NCBI GenBank assembly: GCA_963277665.1
Contig: OY728147.1
Location: 1,264,299,424-1,264,363,423, forward strand
DNA length: 64,000 nucleotides
Origin: Viscum album
Lineage: Eukaryota; Streptophyta; Magnoliopsida; Santalales; Viscaceae
Direction of reading: 5' to 3'
Shown here: in pieces, positions 25,240 to 37,028 of the stretch
Layout of the letters: every line of letters starts with the position of its first letter
Numbering within the stretch: position 1 is the first letter of the stretch
Notes under the pieces: model-generated
Told to the model about the DNA's origin: nothing
The model's database searches: none
Seen by the model: the letters and a program-made list of their open reading frames with translations, nothing else
Translations under genes and position numbers: made by a program

Positions 25240-25960
25240 ACATTACCAGGTGAAGAGAGCTGGCCGGGAGGGGAGGCGCGCGGCGGACAGGAGGAAGGAG
25301 AAAGAAAAAGAAGAAAAAGAAGAAGAGGAAGAAGGAGAGAAGAAGAAGAAGAAGGGAGAAAAGAAAGAAGGAGGGGGGGGGGGGGGGGGGCGGGTCTGGA
25401 GGCAGGTGCACCGACAGGCTGGGATGGGAGGAGGAGGCCGGGTCGCACAGGTTGCGCAGGAAAGAAAAAGCAGGGGGTCGCGCAGGCCGGCTGGGTACGT
25501 GGGTCGTGCAGGAGGAGAGGGGAGCCGAGGTGCTGGGGATGGCGGCTACCACAGTTGAGGAGGCGTCCAGGGGACCTTGCGCCGAGGAGGGGGTTGCGTT
25601 GGATGCAGCACGCGCCGGTATGGAGTCGTTGTGCGAGGTGGCTGCACAGGCAGGAGGAGAGGAGGCTGGACGCCAGGCAGCAGCGGCGGACAGAGAGGGA
25701 CAGGGGCTTCCGGCAGGCTGGGTGCGGCGCCAGCAGGAGAGGAGGGTGTAGCGGCTGGCCGGGCGCTGCCGGGGTGCGGGGTGCGGACTGTGCGACGGGG
25801 AGAAGCCGGGAGGGGGTCGAGGCGCAGGGGTGCGCTGAGATGGAAAAGAGGAGGGTGAGGGCTACGACGCTGGGATGGAGGGTGCGGAGAACCAAGCGGG
25901 GGCGGCGGCTGCAACATGAGAGGAGGAAGGATCGGGAGTGGGGTGTCGCAACCCTAAAAA
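25240..25960. other. GC-rich island in the E2 right LTR
   Basis: Counterpart of 18548-19258. Here the longest frames (25056-25895 minus, 279 aa; 25090-25977 plus, 295 aa) run out of the island into the AAT tract, giving Ile-rich ends. This is further evidence that they are not genes. It contains an 18-base G homopolymer at 25373-25390. Confidence 0.6.
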
Positions 25961-26425
25961 GGGGTATATATATATGAATAAAATAAATAAGTCATTAATC
26001 TATAATTATACTTCTATAAATACCTCAATAAATTCTAATAGTAATAATGAAAATTTAGTACTATTATTAATAACAATAATCATTATTATAAACCTCATTA
26101 ATAACAATAATATTAATAAAACTTATGTAATAAAAATTTATGTCAAACATTAATAATAATAATAATAATAATAACCACTAATAAAAAGAATTCATATCAC
26201 TTTAATAATAATAAAATTAACTAAAGGACCACGCAGTTGCATGGGCGAAGCCGCGCGACGTCGCGCTCCACCCGTGCGTCCAAAGATGTCAGGCCCAAAA
26301 CACGCACTTTTTATCCTAAAAAAAACAAAACAAAATCGTTCACGACTCAAACCGAACCAAAAAGAATTTAAGGCGAAGCGAATAATAAAATAAAATAAAA
26401 TAAACACCCTTGTCGGGGTGCGACA

Positions 26426-26430
26426 CAAGA
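26426..26430. repeat. Right target-site duplication of E2 (CAAGA)
   Basis: Perfect partner of 15835-15839. Confidence 0.9.
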
Positions 26431-26633
26431 TTTGGAAAACATAGATTTGGGAACAAAAACCTAAGGTTTAATTTGACGATAAGTCTATATGAAAATCCTA
26501 ATGAAACCATGTTTATGATTATTTGATTACCTATTCATGAATTTTTAAATTTATTTTTAGGGTTACTCCAAATTTATAATTTTTAAAATATCGTTATTTT
26601 ATGAGTTAATCATGTATATTCCATTGAATTGAA

Positions 26634-27530
26634 ATGGAACCCAAAATGCTGTAGGGTAACAATACTTCTGACCAACATAGGGGTTTACCAACTAAGAAAT
26701 CCAATATAGATGGTATTGGAACTTCGAATGATAGGGATATATTAGGTATACATAATGTTGTTATAACACATATGCTTGATAAGATGAAGCAATGAATTCC
26801 ACAATAATATTCAATGATGTTTGAATGCTTTATGTGATAGTGCACACAATCATATAGTGGTACAACTAATAATATGTAAGAATACTAATGGAGTATGTAT
26901 TAGAAGAATATATTTATGGTCATGGGATGTGGTTAGAAGGAAATTATTAAACTTGTTGTGTATTTTTTTCAAAGGCAATATGGTTCATTGCTGGTCATTG
27001 ATCCTGAATTTTATAGAGGAAGTGGAAATAAAAGGCATGGATTGGATATAGTTTAATGATATATTGTTTTATAAATACATCTTTAGTGACCAACAAATGG
27101 AGATGAAGATAAATTTGGTTATATAAAATAAAATATAATATAGGAGTGTTGTGTAATATAAAGCTACATTATAATGACATGTCCTCAAATAGAATTGGTA
27201 TCGAATTTTTTTTATACATATAATCATGTATTTATGTATAGGATCAAGGGAAAGAATGAATTATCGAAGTCTTATGGACTAAAAGGGATGAAATAAAAGA
27301 ATTAGATGAAATAGAAAATGAAGGATAAAGGCAGTAAGGTAATAAAGGATTTTCTAACATTTGATATGGTGTAAAGAATCACATTGGGAAATTCTTGAAG
27401 GGATTTGAGGTTTTTTATAATTGTGAATATAATTGTGGATAAAAAAATAATGCTGGGGTATGAAATAAAATTCTTCTATTATGTTTTTCAACTATAAAGA
27501 GATGGGGAACTAAACAAATGAATTCCCTTA
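26634..27530 (+). pseudogene. gag: E4 gag remnant, first unit
   Basis: Continues the E4 internal region after the E2 insertion. It begins with an ATGGAACCC start equivalent to ATGGAATCT at 42481, and the next 100 bases align with 42481-42580 (shared CCAA(C)ATA(G/A)GGG(T)TTACCA pattern). Near 27500-27540 the ATGAATTCCC and GGATACACC landmarks match 43438-43475, which follow the zinc-knuckle region of the second unit. The reading frame is destroyed by many stops and indels; the knuckles themselves are not legible here. Identity as gag rests on the better-preserved second unit. Confidence 0.5.
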
Positions 27531-28785
27531 GTGTTAAGTGGATACACCTTAGAAGTTGTTAATTGATAAAGGTTAATCATATGCTACTGATAAAATATAA
27601 ATGCAATTATAATTCTTCTTATCTATTAGGATCATTTTAATATGTTATATAATTATTTTATTGATTATATTCTCATTTAAAAAAATTATGTAATATATAA
27701 AAACATTGTATTTTGTTTTCATTATTGATATGAATGTGTTTGTGGAATGTCACTAATGAATAGAAAAATGATTCAGTGGAAAGATGATCTTATTGGAAGA
27801 CACCGGATTTAGGGAAATATAACCAATAATATGTTCTCGATAATGATGTAATAATGTTGTTATAATGAAATGATTTATTTAGATAATGTAAATTGGATAT
27901 GAAATGACTTCCTTGGAACTTATTGATGATTTTTCGAAAATGTTCTTTATTCTACCATTGATGGAGTTCAAAACAATTTTAAATTTATGAAACATATTTA
28001 ATAACTAGTATTTTACTCATGTAATAAAGAAGAATGTATGTTTTAAATAAGGGAATATCATAGGTGATGTTATTACCTTGATTCAAGAGTTTAAATGATG
28101 AAGTTGTTTACATGTTTGGCATGACCTAATTAAGAGCTACTTCATTTTATTTTTTGGATAATGGAATGATCATTTTCAAAATTTAGTGAAATTATTTCTA
28201 AATAACTAGATCATAATATTTTTGAAAATTTTCAATTTGGATGTTGTTTTTCAGAATAATGTATTACTTAAAAATATAATGAATCTTTTAATAAAAGTGT
28301 ATGTAAACATAAATCAAGTCACAACCAATGTATAAGTTATTTATTATGAAATAGAAACACATGAATTAAGTATATTTTCATGCATTCTAGGATAGTTAAT
28401 GTGTTTTTCAAATCTAGGAAGGGTGATATGATGAAAAAAATTAACTCTTATCGTTATTTTTATTAATATGAATGACCTTTTTCAACCTATAGTTTAAGAC
28501 ATTATGGTTATTAGCATTCTCTTGAACATGTTTCTTTCACTTTTACTCAGTATTTGAGTGTTAATTTTTTCACCAATGTACAATTTTTAAATTCCCACAT
28601 ATTTTATCCATGATGAAACCCAAGGTATGTGAATATTCCAGATGACATTTATACTTCCTTTTATCTATTGTTAAGATAATGGTTTATCAACTAATTTTCT
28701 ATGTGTATTTTGGAAAAATGAATTTTAAAATATGAAACTAAATAGATTTGGGATAAATTTGAAATTGTGAGGTTGAAATTTAAAT
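27531..28785 (+). other. E4 internal region downstream of gag, first unit
   Basis: Aligns with 43470-44280 of the second unit (for example 27855-27900 with 43755-43810, sharing AATGGTG/ATGTTGTTATAATGAAATG...GATAATGTAAATTG). No coding sequence is legible. The complete internal length of this unit is about 2.4 kb, too short for pol. Confidence 0.5.
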
Positions 28786-28798
28786 AAGGTGGGGTGAA
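28786..28798 (+). promoter_or_regulatory. E4 polypurine tract
   Basis: AAGGTGGGGTGAA lies directly before the LTR start at 28799. Together with the upstream primer-binding site this places E4 on the plus strand. Confidence 0.55.
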
Positions 28799-29459
28799 TT
28801 TAACACTCTAAAATTTAAAAATAGTAATATTATATTAAATAGTATGTATGACATACTACACTAAGAATATAAAAAATATACAATATATATAGACATTAAA
28901 ATAATATTAAATAATAATATTAATGTCATGTCATGGTTTGTTAAAACATGGTCTTTCTTGTAATAAAATCTATTGAAGGGAAAATATTTTTATATAATAT
29001 TTTGATGACAAATTAATTAGAAATTAATATAGAATCCAACTGACTATAAAGGGAATGTTTTTATGAAAAATTATTTTTTATGTACCAAATGGATTTTTCC
29101 CAAATATGAAAATAATAATTAATTTTAGGGATAAATTTGAATGAAATTTATTTATTACATATTAAATAAAATATTTTTACAATAATGAAATATGCAAGAT
29201 GGGCTTATCATAATAACAAGTCCAAATATAATAATAAAAAGTTGTATATTTCATAAATATGAGTTTTATTTATATTTAGTGGAACAATTTTCTAAAATAT
29301 AAATTTTGACACTTTTATAAAATTTATATTATATAATAACCTATATTTTTTAAATTAAAATGTAAAATTTATTATAGGGTTATTTTTTCGTACAAATTTT
29401 TATTTTGGATAAATAGTGAAAAATAATATATTTTAATTGAAAAATGGATTTTCATCTAA

Positions 29460-30300
29460 AAAATCTATAATGTGTAATATTATTTTGAATTGGTTTTAAA
29501 GTAAAAAAGAGATCAATTATAAATCAAATAATTGAATTTAAATTATCATAATCATTTAAAAATTTAATTTACATATAAAAACATAATGATTTTTTGAACA
29601 GTTTCATTTTAATAGCTCAATTTCATATCATGTCTATGAGATTATTTTTAAATTATTTTCTACCATATATCTCATATGAAAATGACAACATTTATTACAT
29701 ATTTTAAAAAATAAAATTTTATTATATATAGCACATTTAAAATTGTTTTTGTCCATAATATTTTTGAATGAATTTAAAATAAATTACAACGATTAAGATG
29801 AAAATGTGTTTACTTACTGATTAAAATATAATCATAATGGTCCAGATGAAATAGAAACATAAAAAATCCTTTAAACGGATATATATAGAATATATAATAA
29901 ATTTTATCAAATTATGTTTATTGGAGGCATATGATTTATGGGAAACATCCCAATTATGTTTAGCTTTTTTACATATAGGAATGAAACTCTTCTTGAACTC
30001 TAAAAGGGGACTCACCCCATCACATATTCACACATTTAAAGCCTTTTGAATCATAAAACCCATTTTTAATTAATCTTAAAACATCACTAAATTAGTCTTA
30101 TAATCATCATATTGGAAATAAATCAAATCAAATAATGTGTAATATTATTTTGAATTGGTTTTTATGTAAAAAACAGATCAATTATAAATCAAATAATTGA
30201 ATTTATATTATCATAATGATTTAAATATTTAATTTAGATATAAAAAAATAATGATTTTTTTAACCAGTTTCATTTTAATAGCTCAATTTATTATGATCAT
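29460..30300 (+). repeat. Local direct duplication inside the E4 second LTR
   Basis: About 150 bp around 29468-29610 recurs at 30134-30290, in the same orientation, with few changes: TGTGTAATATTATTTTGAAT, then AGATCAATTATAAATCAAAT, then CATTTTAATAGCTCAATTT. A second shorter repeat, CATCATATTGGAAATAAATC, occurs at 30105 and 30298. This copy pair is much more alike than the E4 LTRs are, so the duplication is later than the insertion of E4. Confidence 0.65.
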
Positions 30301-31246
30301 CATATTGGAAATAAATCAAATCAAATAAGTCTTTAGCAGGATCATTTTATTATTTTTTCTCCACACCTTAAATCTTTATTTTATATTTACTATGTAATAA
30401 AATCCATTTAATCAATATATCGAGATGATTATAATGATTGGGTAAACCCAAATCCCACAGGATCTTCCATCAAAGGGGATATGAAATCATCGGTCCTTTG
30501 AATGAAAGACTACTTCCTCACGAACCAAAGTTGTTCATTATTCCATTACCACCATTAATGGTTGAGAATAAGGATTGATTAATAGTTTATATACAATATA
30601 TATTATATTTATTGTCCTTTTATTCTCATTTAATTACTATATTACACATAAAATCATGCTTCATATTTTTTGGAAAACAATAATATCTTTTGTGGACATG
30701 TAGACTAATGTATCCTCAATGTGACGTAATTCGTTCACACATTAAATCGTTAATATTAAGGATTGATTTAGTATATAAATTATGTATATGAAATTAAAAT
30801 TATATTTTAAATAAAATAAATATATATTTAATTTAATATTCATTCTTTTAATTTGATTGAAAAATGGAAACAACATTCATGTGTACATACAACTATCTGT
30901 CTCTATGAACGGTGTATTTAATTTCATATTTCCAAATTTTATAGAATAAAATGATTACATATATAACACATTTATACGATATTTACATCTGGATTTATAC
31001 TCTCAATATTATGAAATCATGATCAATGAAATATTATCAAAAAGTAACATGTAAAAATATAGTTAATAAATAAAAAATTTAACACTAGAAATGGTGAAAA
31101 ATAATTATTATTTATTATAAACTGAGTGATATGAGGTAAAAAGGAGCATATTTGATATTATAAATATTATGAAGGTTCCAGTGTATGTTAATAACATTCT
31201 AAAAATCATTATACATGAGCTTAAAGAGAACTCAATAAGTAAGAGG

Positions 31247-31251
31247 TTTAA
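31247..31251. repeat. Left target-site duplication of E3 (TTTAA)
   Basis: TTTAA occurs here and at 40956-40960, directly flanking E3. The A/T composition makes chance more likely than for CAAGA, but the boundaries were set independently by the LTR ends. Confidence 0.65.
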
Positions 31252-34200
31252 TTTAATGCCCCAACCCCATAATCATAGAGTCGATCCATTATTTTAATAG
31301 ATTGGTATGATTACATGGAATCAAATATTGGAGGACCAATAAGTTTATTAGTTTTAAAAATATAGATATGAACAGAAGATCAACATTAAAACGTGAAATG
31401 AAATAGAGCATATATATTTTATCGAGAACATCCACCACACTAAGATTATCCTTGTAAGTCAATCATAAAAAAACTTCTTCTTTTCCTGAGAAAAAGAAAC
31501 ATAAGAAAGGGTTGTGCTCAAACACTTAGTAAGGGTAAGAAATACAGTGTAACATATCATAAACATTAACAATAGGTGTAGTGAATAATTTAAAACACAT
31601 GCATCTAAAAAGAATAATCTTGAACATATTATGTAACAAATATTATCTGACAAAATAATGCCTTAATAAAACATAACCATGGGTATTCTAATAGTTTTAT
31701 TAACACATGAACATTCAATTACAATAATCATAATGAAATAAATGCATATTCCAGACATTCTAAAATATTCCATCAAGGCCTCAGCCAAGATGACTAAAAA
31801 TAATTATGGCCTTAGCCAAAACTATAAATAATAATTTGGACAAGGTCTCTTGAAAAAATCATAGTTTGTCTCTTGATACATACCATTGCACTGAGGGGAT
31901 ATAGCGGACCCCACCTGAACCTTACTATGTCCTATGCATTCTTAATATTAATAGAGATAAACATAAATAACATATACATTTATATTAAAACTAACAAATG
32001 AAATTTAAATAACATTCCTCGAAAAATAATTATAGACACTATCCATTCAGAGTAATTTGGTGAATGGTCTTATGATAGCTCATCCTTAGTCAAACTAATC
32101 ATAAACCATTAATGTAAATATGGTATATGATAACATAAGAGATAAACCTCGATGAAGTCTATGATTTAACAAGGATGTTGACAAAGATATGATACATTTA
32201 TATGATACCACTGAAAATTTAATTAAGAAATAAAACATAATAATTCCCAAGATTCCTAAATATGGTAGATAGTGTCATAAAGATACTAATCCCAATAATA
32301 TATAAGAGTCAATAAGAGAGTTGAAACAGACAAAAATACTCTTATGAAATCATCGAGGAAATCGTGAGATAATTACTATTTTATTTTGAAAAGTATAGTT
32401 ATTTTATAAAATTAATTGTATAGAATCAGAAGAGAACCAAAATATATTTTTCATACAAAAATATTATACTTGAGAATAATAAATATTTCTTATATAGATA
32501 ATCTGGTGAACTTAAAAATAGATAAGAATCCGAGAAGATCCTTGAATTGATTTTGTATTTCAGGAAGAATTTTTGAAAGATCCTTTTAAAAAAATAGCCA
32601 TAAATGAAAGAAGGATTATGATTTGTAAACATATATAGACCATTAAAATAGAATTTATTAGGAGTTCCTAAGAAATGAATATCATTTAGGTGAGTTGAGA
32701 ATAAAGAGTATATCGAATAAAAATGGAGGTTTAGGTAGAAAACACTTGTAACATTATAATCAATTGAATCGTATGCACCAAAATTTATATTAATTAACTG
32801 AAAAATTGAATATGATTAAAATAAAGGGTATCATGATATGAAACATCACTCAGAAGCATGCATACCACATACACAAGTAATAATATTGAATACTAAATAT
32901 GTCACAAAAGTGGAAGTGAGGCAAAGAAACCCATACCTTAAGATTGATGGTGTTATTCACATGGTCTTAATGTCCTGGATAAAAAAATAATGTTCAATAA
33001 TTAATATTTACAGACCCTATTATTCTTGTAATTGATTTATTATGAACATATTATGTTCATTCATGGCCTTTTTTCTGGGTTAAGAGGTTTAAGTTCATTG
33101 TTCGTGTTCATTTGTTTCATGATTGGTATACTTATATACATGAATAGAGAATCATGTAAAATGGGGATTTATGTCCAGAATTGAAGATATATGTTATTAG
33201 TGAACATCCAAAAGGTTACATGGTTGTATATTTCATTTGTTTACTTGTAGTGAATATGAATCATTATATAAATCATTTAATGAAAAATATTTGGGTTAAT
33301 TTGCATTTTTTGAACACAACAAACTCATTTTTATTTTTAAATCAAAACCATATGTAAAAAAGGACTTCAGAACAATAGATGTGACCCAATACATATTTTA
33401 TTGTCTTTTCTAACCATAATTATTTTTTCATGAACATAATTAAATACGGTAATAGAAATTGAAAATCCATTGTCCTTGAATGTGGTTTATTAGCACAACT
33501 CATGTGGTTTTTTCATTTTTGTATAAAATTATGGGAATGGATAGAAGATGAAAATTTAATCCTTTATCATGAAAATATTCCAGTACATGTCATATAATGG
33601 ATTATTTACAAAATTTGGAAGAAAAGAGTATAGGAAAAAAAAATTGAATACAAAATTAAAGAAAAGTACAGAAACACATATACAAATCTAGTAGCCTTAC
33701 AATGGCACATAAAAATTCATAAAATATATTAATGAGAGAAAAAGGATATATCATCATTATTATATAATATATAAATTAAAATTTATATGTAATTTCGTAT
33801 CTTTGAATAATACAATTTAAATTAAACTCTAATAATATAAAAAGAGTGCTTGAAAAATGGAGTGATTTTGAGATGAAAAAATATACAACATAACAACTAT
33901 GCAACATGGTTTTTGAAAAGATTAAAAAGAAATGGGAAAGGGACAAACCATTCATAGAAGACTCATAAAAGAGTAACATAACAGATTTAAATTTAAATAA
34001 AAACATGTTATGAAAAATTGAAATACAAACCACATAAAAGAGAACATGAAATAAATGAAATGAAAATAGGAATTTACCCCCTAAATCCACCTAATTTAGA
34101 ATCTCATTACGGGAACGGGTTTTAGCCTTTCTGAAAGACCAAGAGATTCAAAGACACGTGGAGTGACTATGGGAGGGTATTTGTGCTGAAAATTGAGGAT

Positions 34201-35153
34201 TTTCAAAACATATAGGAGTGAGATGAATAGGGAGTGAGGGTAGTTTTATAGTAGAGGAGAGTAGTGAATTTTGAATATGTTAATCATTATTTTATTATTT
34301 ACCTCTAGATAATAAATAGAGTTATTTCATATGACCCCTTAATAGTGATAGATTCAGGTGACTTTGAAACAAGTGGCCTTACATCACTTATTATACAATA
34401 AGTATTTTATTTAACTAATAATTTGTATATACGGTATTTTACCGTATTTCACTATTCAGGAAAAATTCGAGTATCTAAAAAAATACCAAAAACTCACCCT
34501 TACCTTTTTTGACGTGTAGAATCAAAAAATGCAACCTATTTTTTGAAATTGATTTTATAAATTTTTTAATTTAAATTTTGAAATAAAATCATAATTAATG
34601 CCAAAAAATACATTAAAACAATAACTCATTTTATAACACATTGAGAAATTAGTGAAGGTCCCGAAAAATTATCTTATAACCATAAGACAATGATGTGACA
34701 ATTTATAATTACAATTTAAGAAAATATATTTCCATTTTAAATTAATAAATTAATCATAAAATTGTAATTAAAATATTTATGACATTCAAAAATACCAATA
34801 CATATACTATGATCTATTTTTCACTATTATGATGTCTAAATTGTTTTTATACATTCATGGATGAAGTTTCAATTTTTTGGTCAATTCCCTATTTAGTACT
34901 ATTTATGACTATTCATAGGGGTATTTTAATATAACTGAGGGTATGTAACTAGTCACCAAAATTTATTTTTGTCCCATCAAACTCTAAATATCTTACTCAA
35001 ATCAATTGTGAATGTCCATTTTTCTAAATTCAAATCACAAAGGTGGAAAATTTAGGTTTACATGGCTACGTTATAACAAAGTGGTGTTTTGTAGAGACAG
35101 AGTGTTCCATGAATTCTATATTAAATCAATTTTTAAATTCATAGCGTTTTACA
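31252..35153 (-). repeat. E3 3' LTR (left copy)
   Basis: Aligns with 37029-40955 from start (AATGCCCCAACCC with ACACCCCAACCC) to end (GTAATTCATAGCGTTTTACA with ATTCTTGGGGGTGTTACA). A block at 31880-31935 is the reverse complement of the E1 LTR block near 5360-5430 (around GGACTTAGTAAGTG), which shows that E1 and E3 LTRs are related families. Confidence 0.78.
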
Positions 35154-35190
35154 TTATCCTCTCCTTTCATAAATTTCATCCTCGAAATTT
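35154..35190 (-). promoter_or_regulatory. E3 polypurine tract and pre-LTR signature
   Basis: On the minus strand, AATTTCGAGGATGAAATTT followed by a GAAAGGAGAGGATAA tract abuts the LTR. This is the same signature seen before the E1 3' LTR and is typical of plant Ty3/gypsy elements. Confidence 0.75.
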
Positions 35191-36220
35191 AAAATTGAAC
35201 TTTAAATGTGAATGATTGATACATGAAAATTACATAGTGGGAAACCAACATCAAGAATATGGCTAAAATTTCCTATTAATAACAATAAAGGGAAATGCAT
35301 TAGTTACTAAAAAATAATCCATTCTAATTGGACAATATGGTCAAGGAAGAATAATCAAACCATCTTGTAGTGACATTAATCTCTAATACCCCATACAATG
35401 ATCAACATAAACCATTTCATAAATGCCTAAAATTACCAAATATAATGATTCAACACATTATAAGGAAGGTATCAAAATTTACATGGTGAACATATCATTA
35501 ACCCTTAATCAACAATAACCATCTCTAAAATTCATATTCCAATCATCTAAATACCTTCATCATGTATCTTCTTGTAATATGTTAATAACTTGAATTACCA
35601 TAAAAACCATATTAGAAACATGCATTCTTCTATATTGGTTGTTTAAGATACATGTTATTTCATATATTTTTTTAATTCAAAATATGATGTAATGTCCATA
35701 AATAATATTATCGAGAAATTATCAACCAGTCAATAATCAGTTCTAAGGAATTCAGTATTTATCTGAATCAATCATTTCAACATCTTTTTCTCAACATCAG
35801 ATATATATATTAATGGTTTTATTTCCCTCAATCAAATATTTTTTTTTCTAAAAGTTTATATTTCTTCTAAAACTATTTTACTTTTTACTATTCATCATAA
35901 AACCATATCTCTATAATGAAGGAGCACTGTAGAAAAATCCTTATATATTTCATAATTTATACAATCGGTACATTACTAACAAAATATTCAATGGAATGAT
36001 TCTTGACTAATAATATTAATAAATCTACTTCATATAAAGTATAATCCTACCATTTCATTATCCAAAATCATTATTTGGGGTATATTTCTTTGACTCTTTG
36101 GAATTGATTCATACAGTAACCTATATCCTTGAAGTTAAAGCATTGAATATAAGAAAAATATTTTCTTATCTTGATATTACTAGAATGGGGATCTTTTTCT
36201 CAATAGTTGAAGAAAACTCT
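35191..36220 (-). other. E3 internal region, no coding sequence recognised
   Basis: About 1 kb between the polypurine signature and the gag-like stretch. Stops are dense in all frames and no domain is seen. Confidence 0.5.
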
Positions 36221-36228
36221 TTTTCTTC

Positions 36229-36990
36229 TCAAGCATATACCAAGGTGTTTCCTTCTACTATTATCACATGTAGGAAAATACAACATTCCCTTCTTCTATT
36301 TATCCATATTTTATTTCCAGAAATCCTCTTCTTCTTTTTGTTCCCATCAATTGCATATGACACATAGATGTTTTCGAATACCTTGTCAACACATGATATT
36401 ATTTCTTCATATGATGAGGATTCATGGGAGACAATATTCCATTGAAATGATATATTGAGACCATTAGAGATACGATTCTTCTTACTATTCACATCAAGTG
36501 CATTGGCGAAGTCCTTACTCCTTATACTAGGTTCTATTTCTAATCAATTCCCTATTATATATTAGCTGGTAACATTATGAACATTATATGACTATAATAA
36601 TGTTATAATGCATAAATTTTTTTGTGGCATAGTAAATCCAATAACTATATACATTAGATACATTGGGGGCATAAATCCTTCATAATGGTAGGTAAATAAA
36701 ATATGAATTATCATAAGCATATGACCCATGAGTGTCAAACTATGTGCATAGTAAGTCCCTTTGAAGTATACCAGGATACCCCAAGTCATGAAAAAAACAC
36801 CAAGTCAGATATTTCACACCAAGGCACATCTACACCAGAACCACATCCACTTGTAGTAATCAGACACGGATGTATTTTCCAGGATGATCTACAAAATCTA
36901 TTCCATACTAATAATCTTGGATGTTCTTGATTCTTTATCCTTATAGGCAATATTAGAGGTTTTTTCCATAATATTTGTTTTGTAAATCTA
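36229..36990 (-). pseudogene. gag: E3 gag remnant
   Basis: On the minus strand an 87-codon open stretch (36492-36229) has a Lys-rich run (GNKKKKRISGNK) followed by RRECC and a His five residues on, suggestive of an eroded nucleocapsid region. Nearer the primer-binding site, 36815-36890 aligns with 63190-63255 of E5, the probable Gly/Arg-rich gag N-terminal region. Everything is broken by stops and shifts. The call rests mainly on position and the match to E5. Confidence 0.4.
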
Positions 36991-37013
36991 GTATCCATGT
37001 ATCCTATAGAACT

Positions 37014-37028
37014 TAATTTTACACCAAC
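37014..37028 (-). promoter_or_regulatory. E3 primer-binding site (degraded)
   Basis: On the minus strand a GTTGGTGTAAAT stretch lies directly after the right LTR. It resembles GTTGGTATCAGA with a few changes. It is weak alone, but correctly placed. Confidence 0.45.

Larger units (their letters stand above)
15840..26425 (-). mobile_element. E2: young gag-only LTR retrotransposon with 3.9-kb LTRs
   Basis: A complete 10,586-bp element. Its LTRs (3892 and 3894 bp) are near-identical direct repeats that begin TGTCACGAACC and end GTGCGACA on the plus strand, flanked by a perfect CAAGA duplication. The primer-binding site next to the right LTR and the purine tract next to the left LTR place it on the minus strand. 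The 2.8-kb internal region encodes only gag. By-eye comparison of about 340 bp at the LTR ends shows around 10 substitutions and fewer elsewhere, implying a recent insertion. It sits within the E4 internal region. This architecture corresponds to the non-autonomous TR-GAG/LARD types described in plants; mobility would need pol in trans. Confidence 0.95.
22532..26425 (-). repeat. E2 5' LTR (right copy)
   Basis: 3894 bp, matching 15840-19731 throughout. Differences seen by eye include base changes in the first 340 bp and a pure run of 18 G at 25373-25390, where the other copy has 6 G followed by CGCGGG. On the minus strand this would be the promoter LTR. Confidence 0.93.
28799..31251 (+). repeat. 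E4 second LTR, left fragment (interrupted by E3)
   Basis: Matches 451-1776 and then 13442 onward. E3 is inserted at 31251 with a TTTAA duplication, and the LTR resumes at 40961. A short internal duplication is visible: 29460-29610 and 30130-30290 share long stretches (for example the GTGTAATATTATTTTGAATTGG block). Confidence 0.65.
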
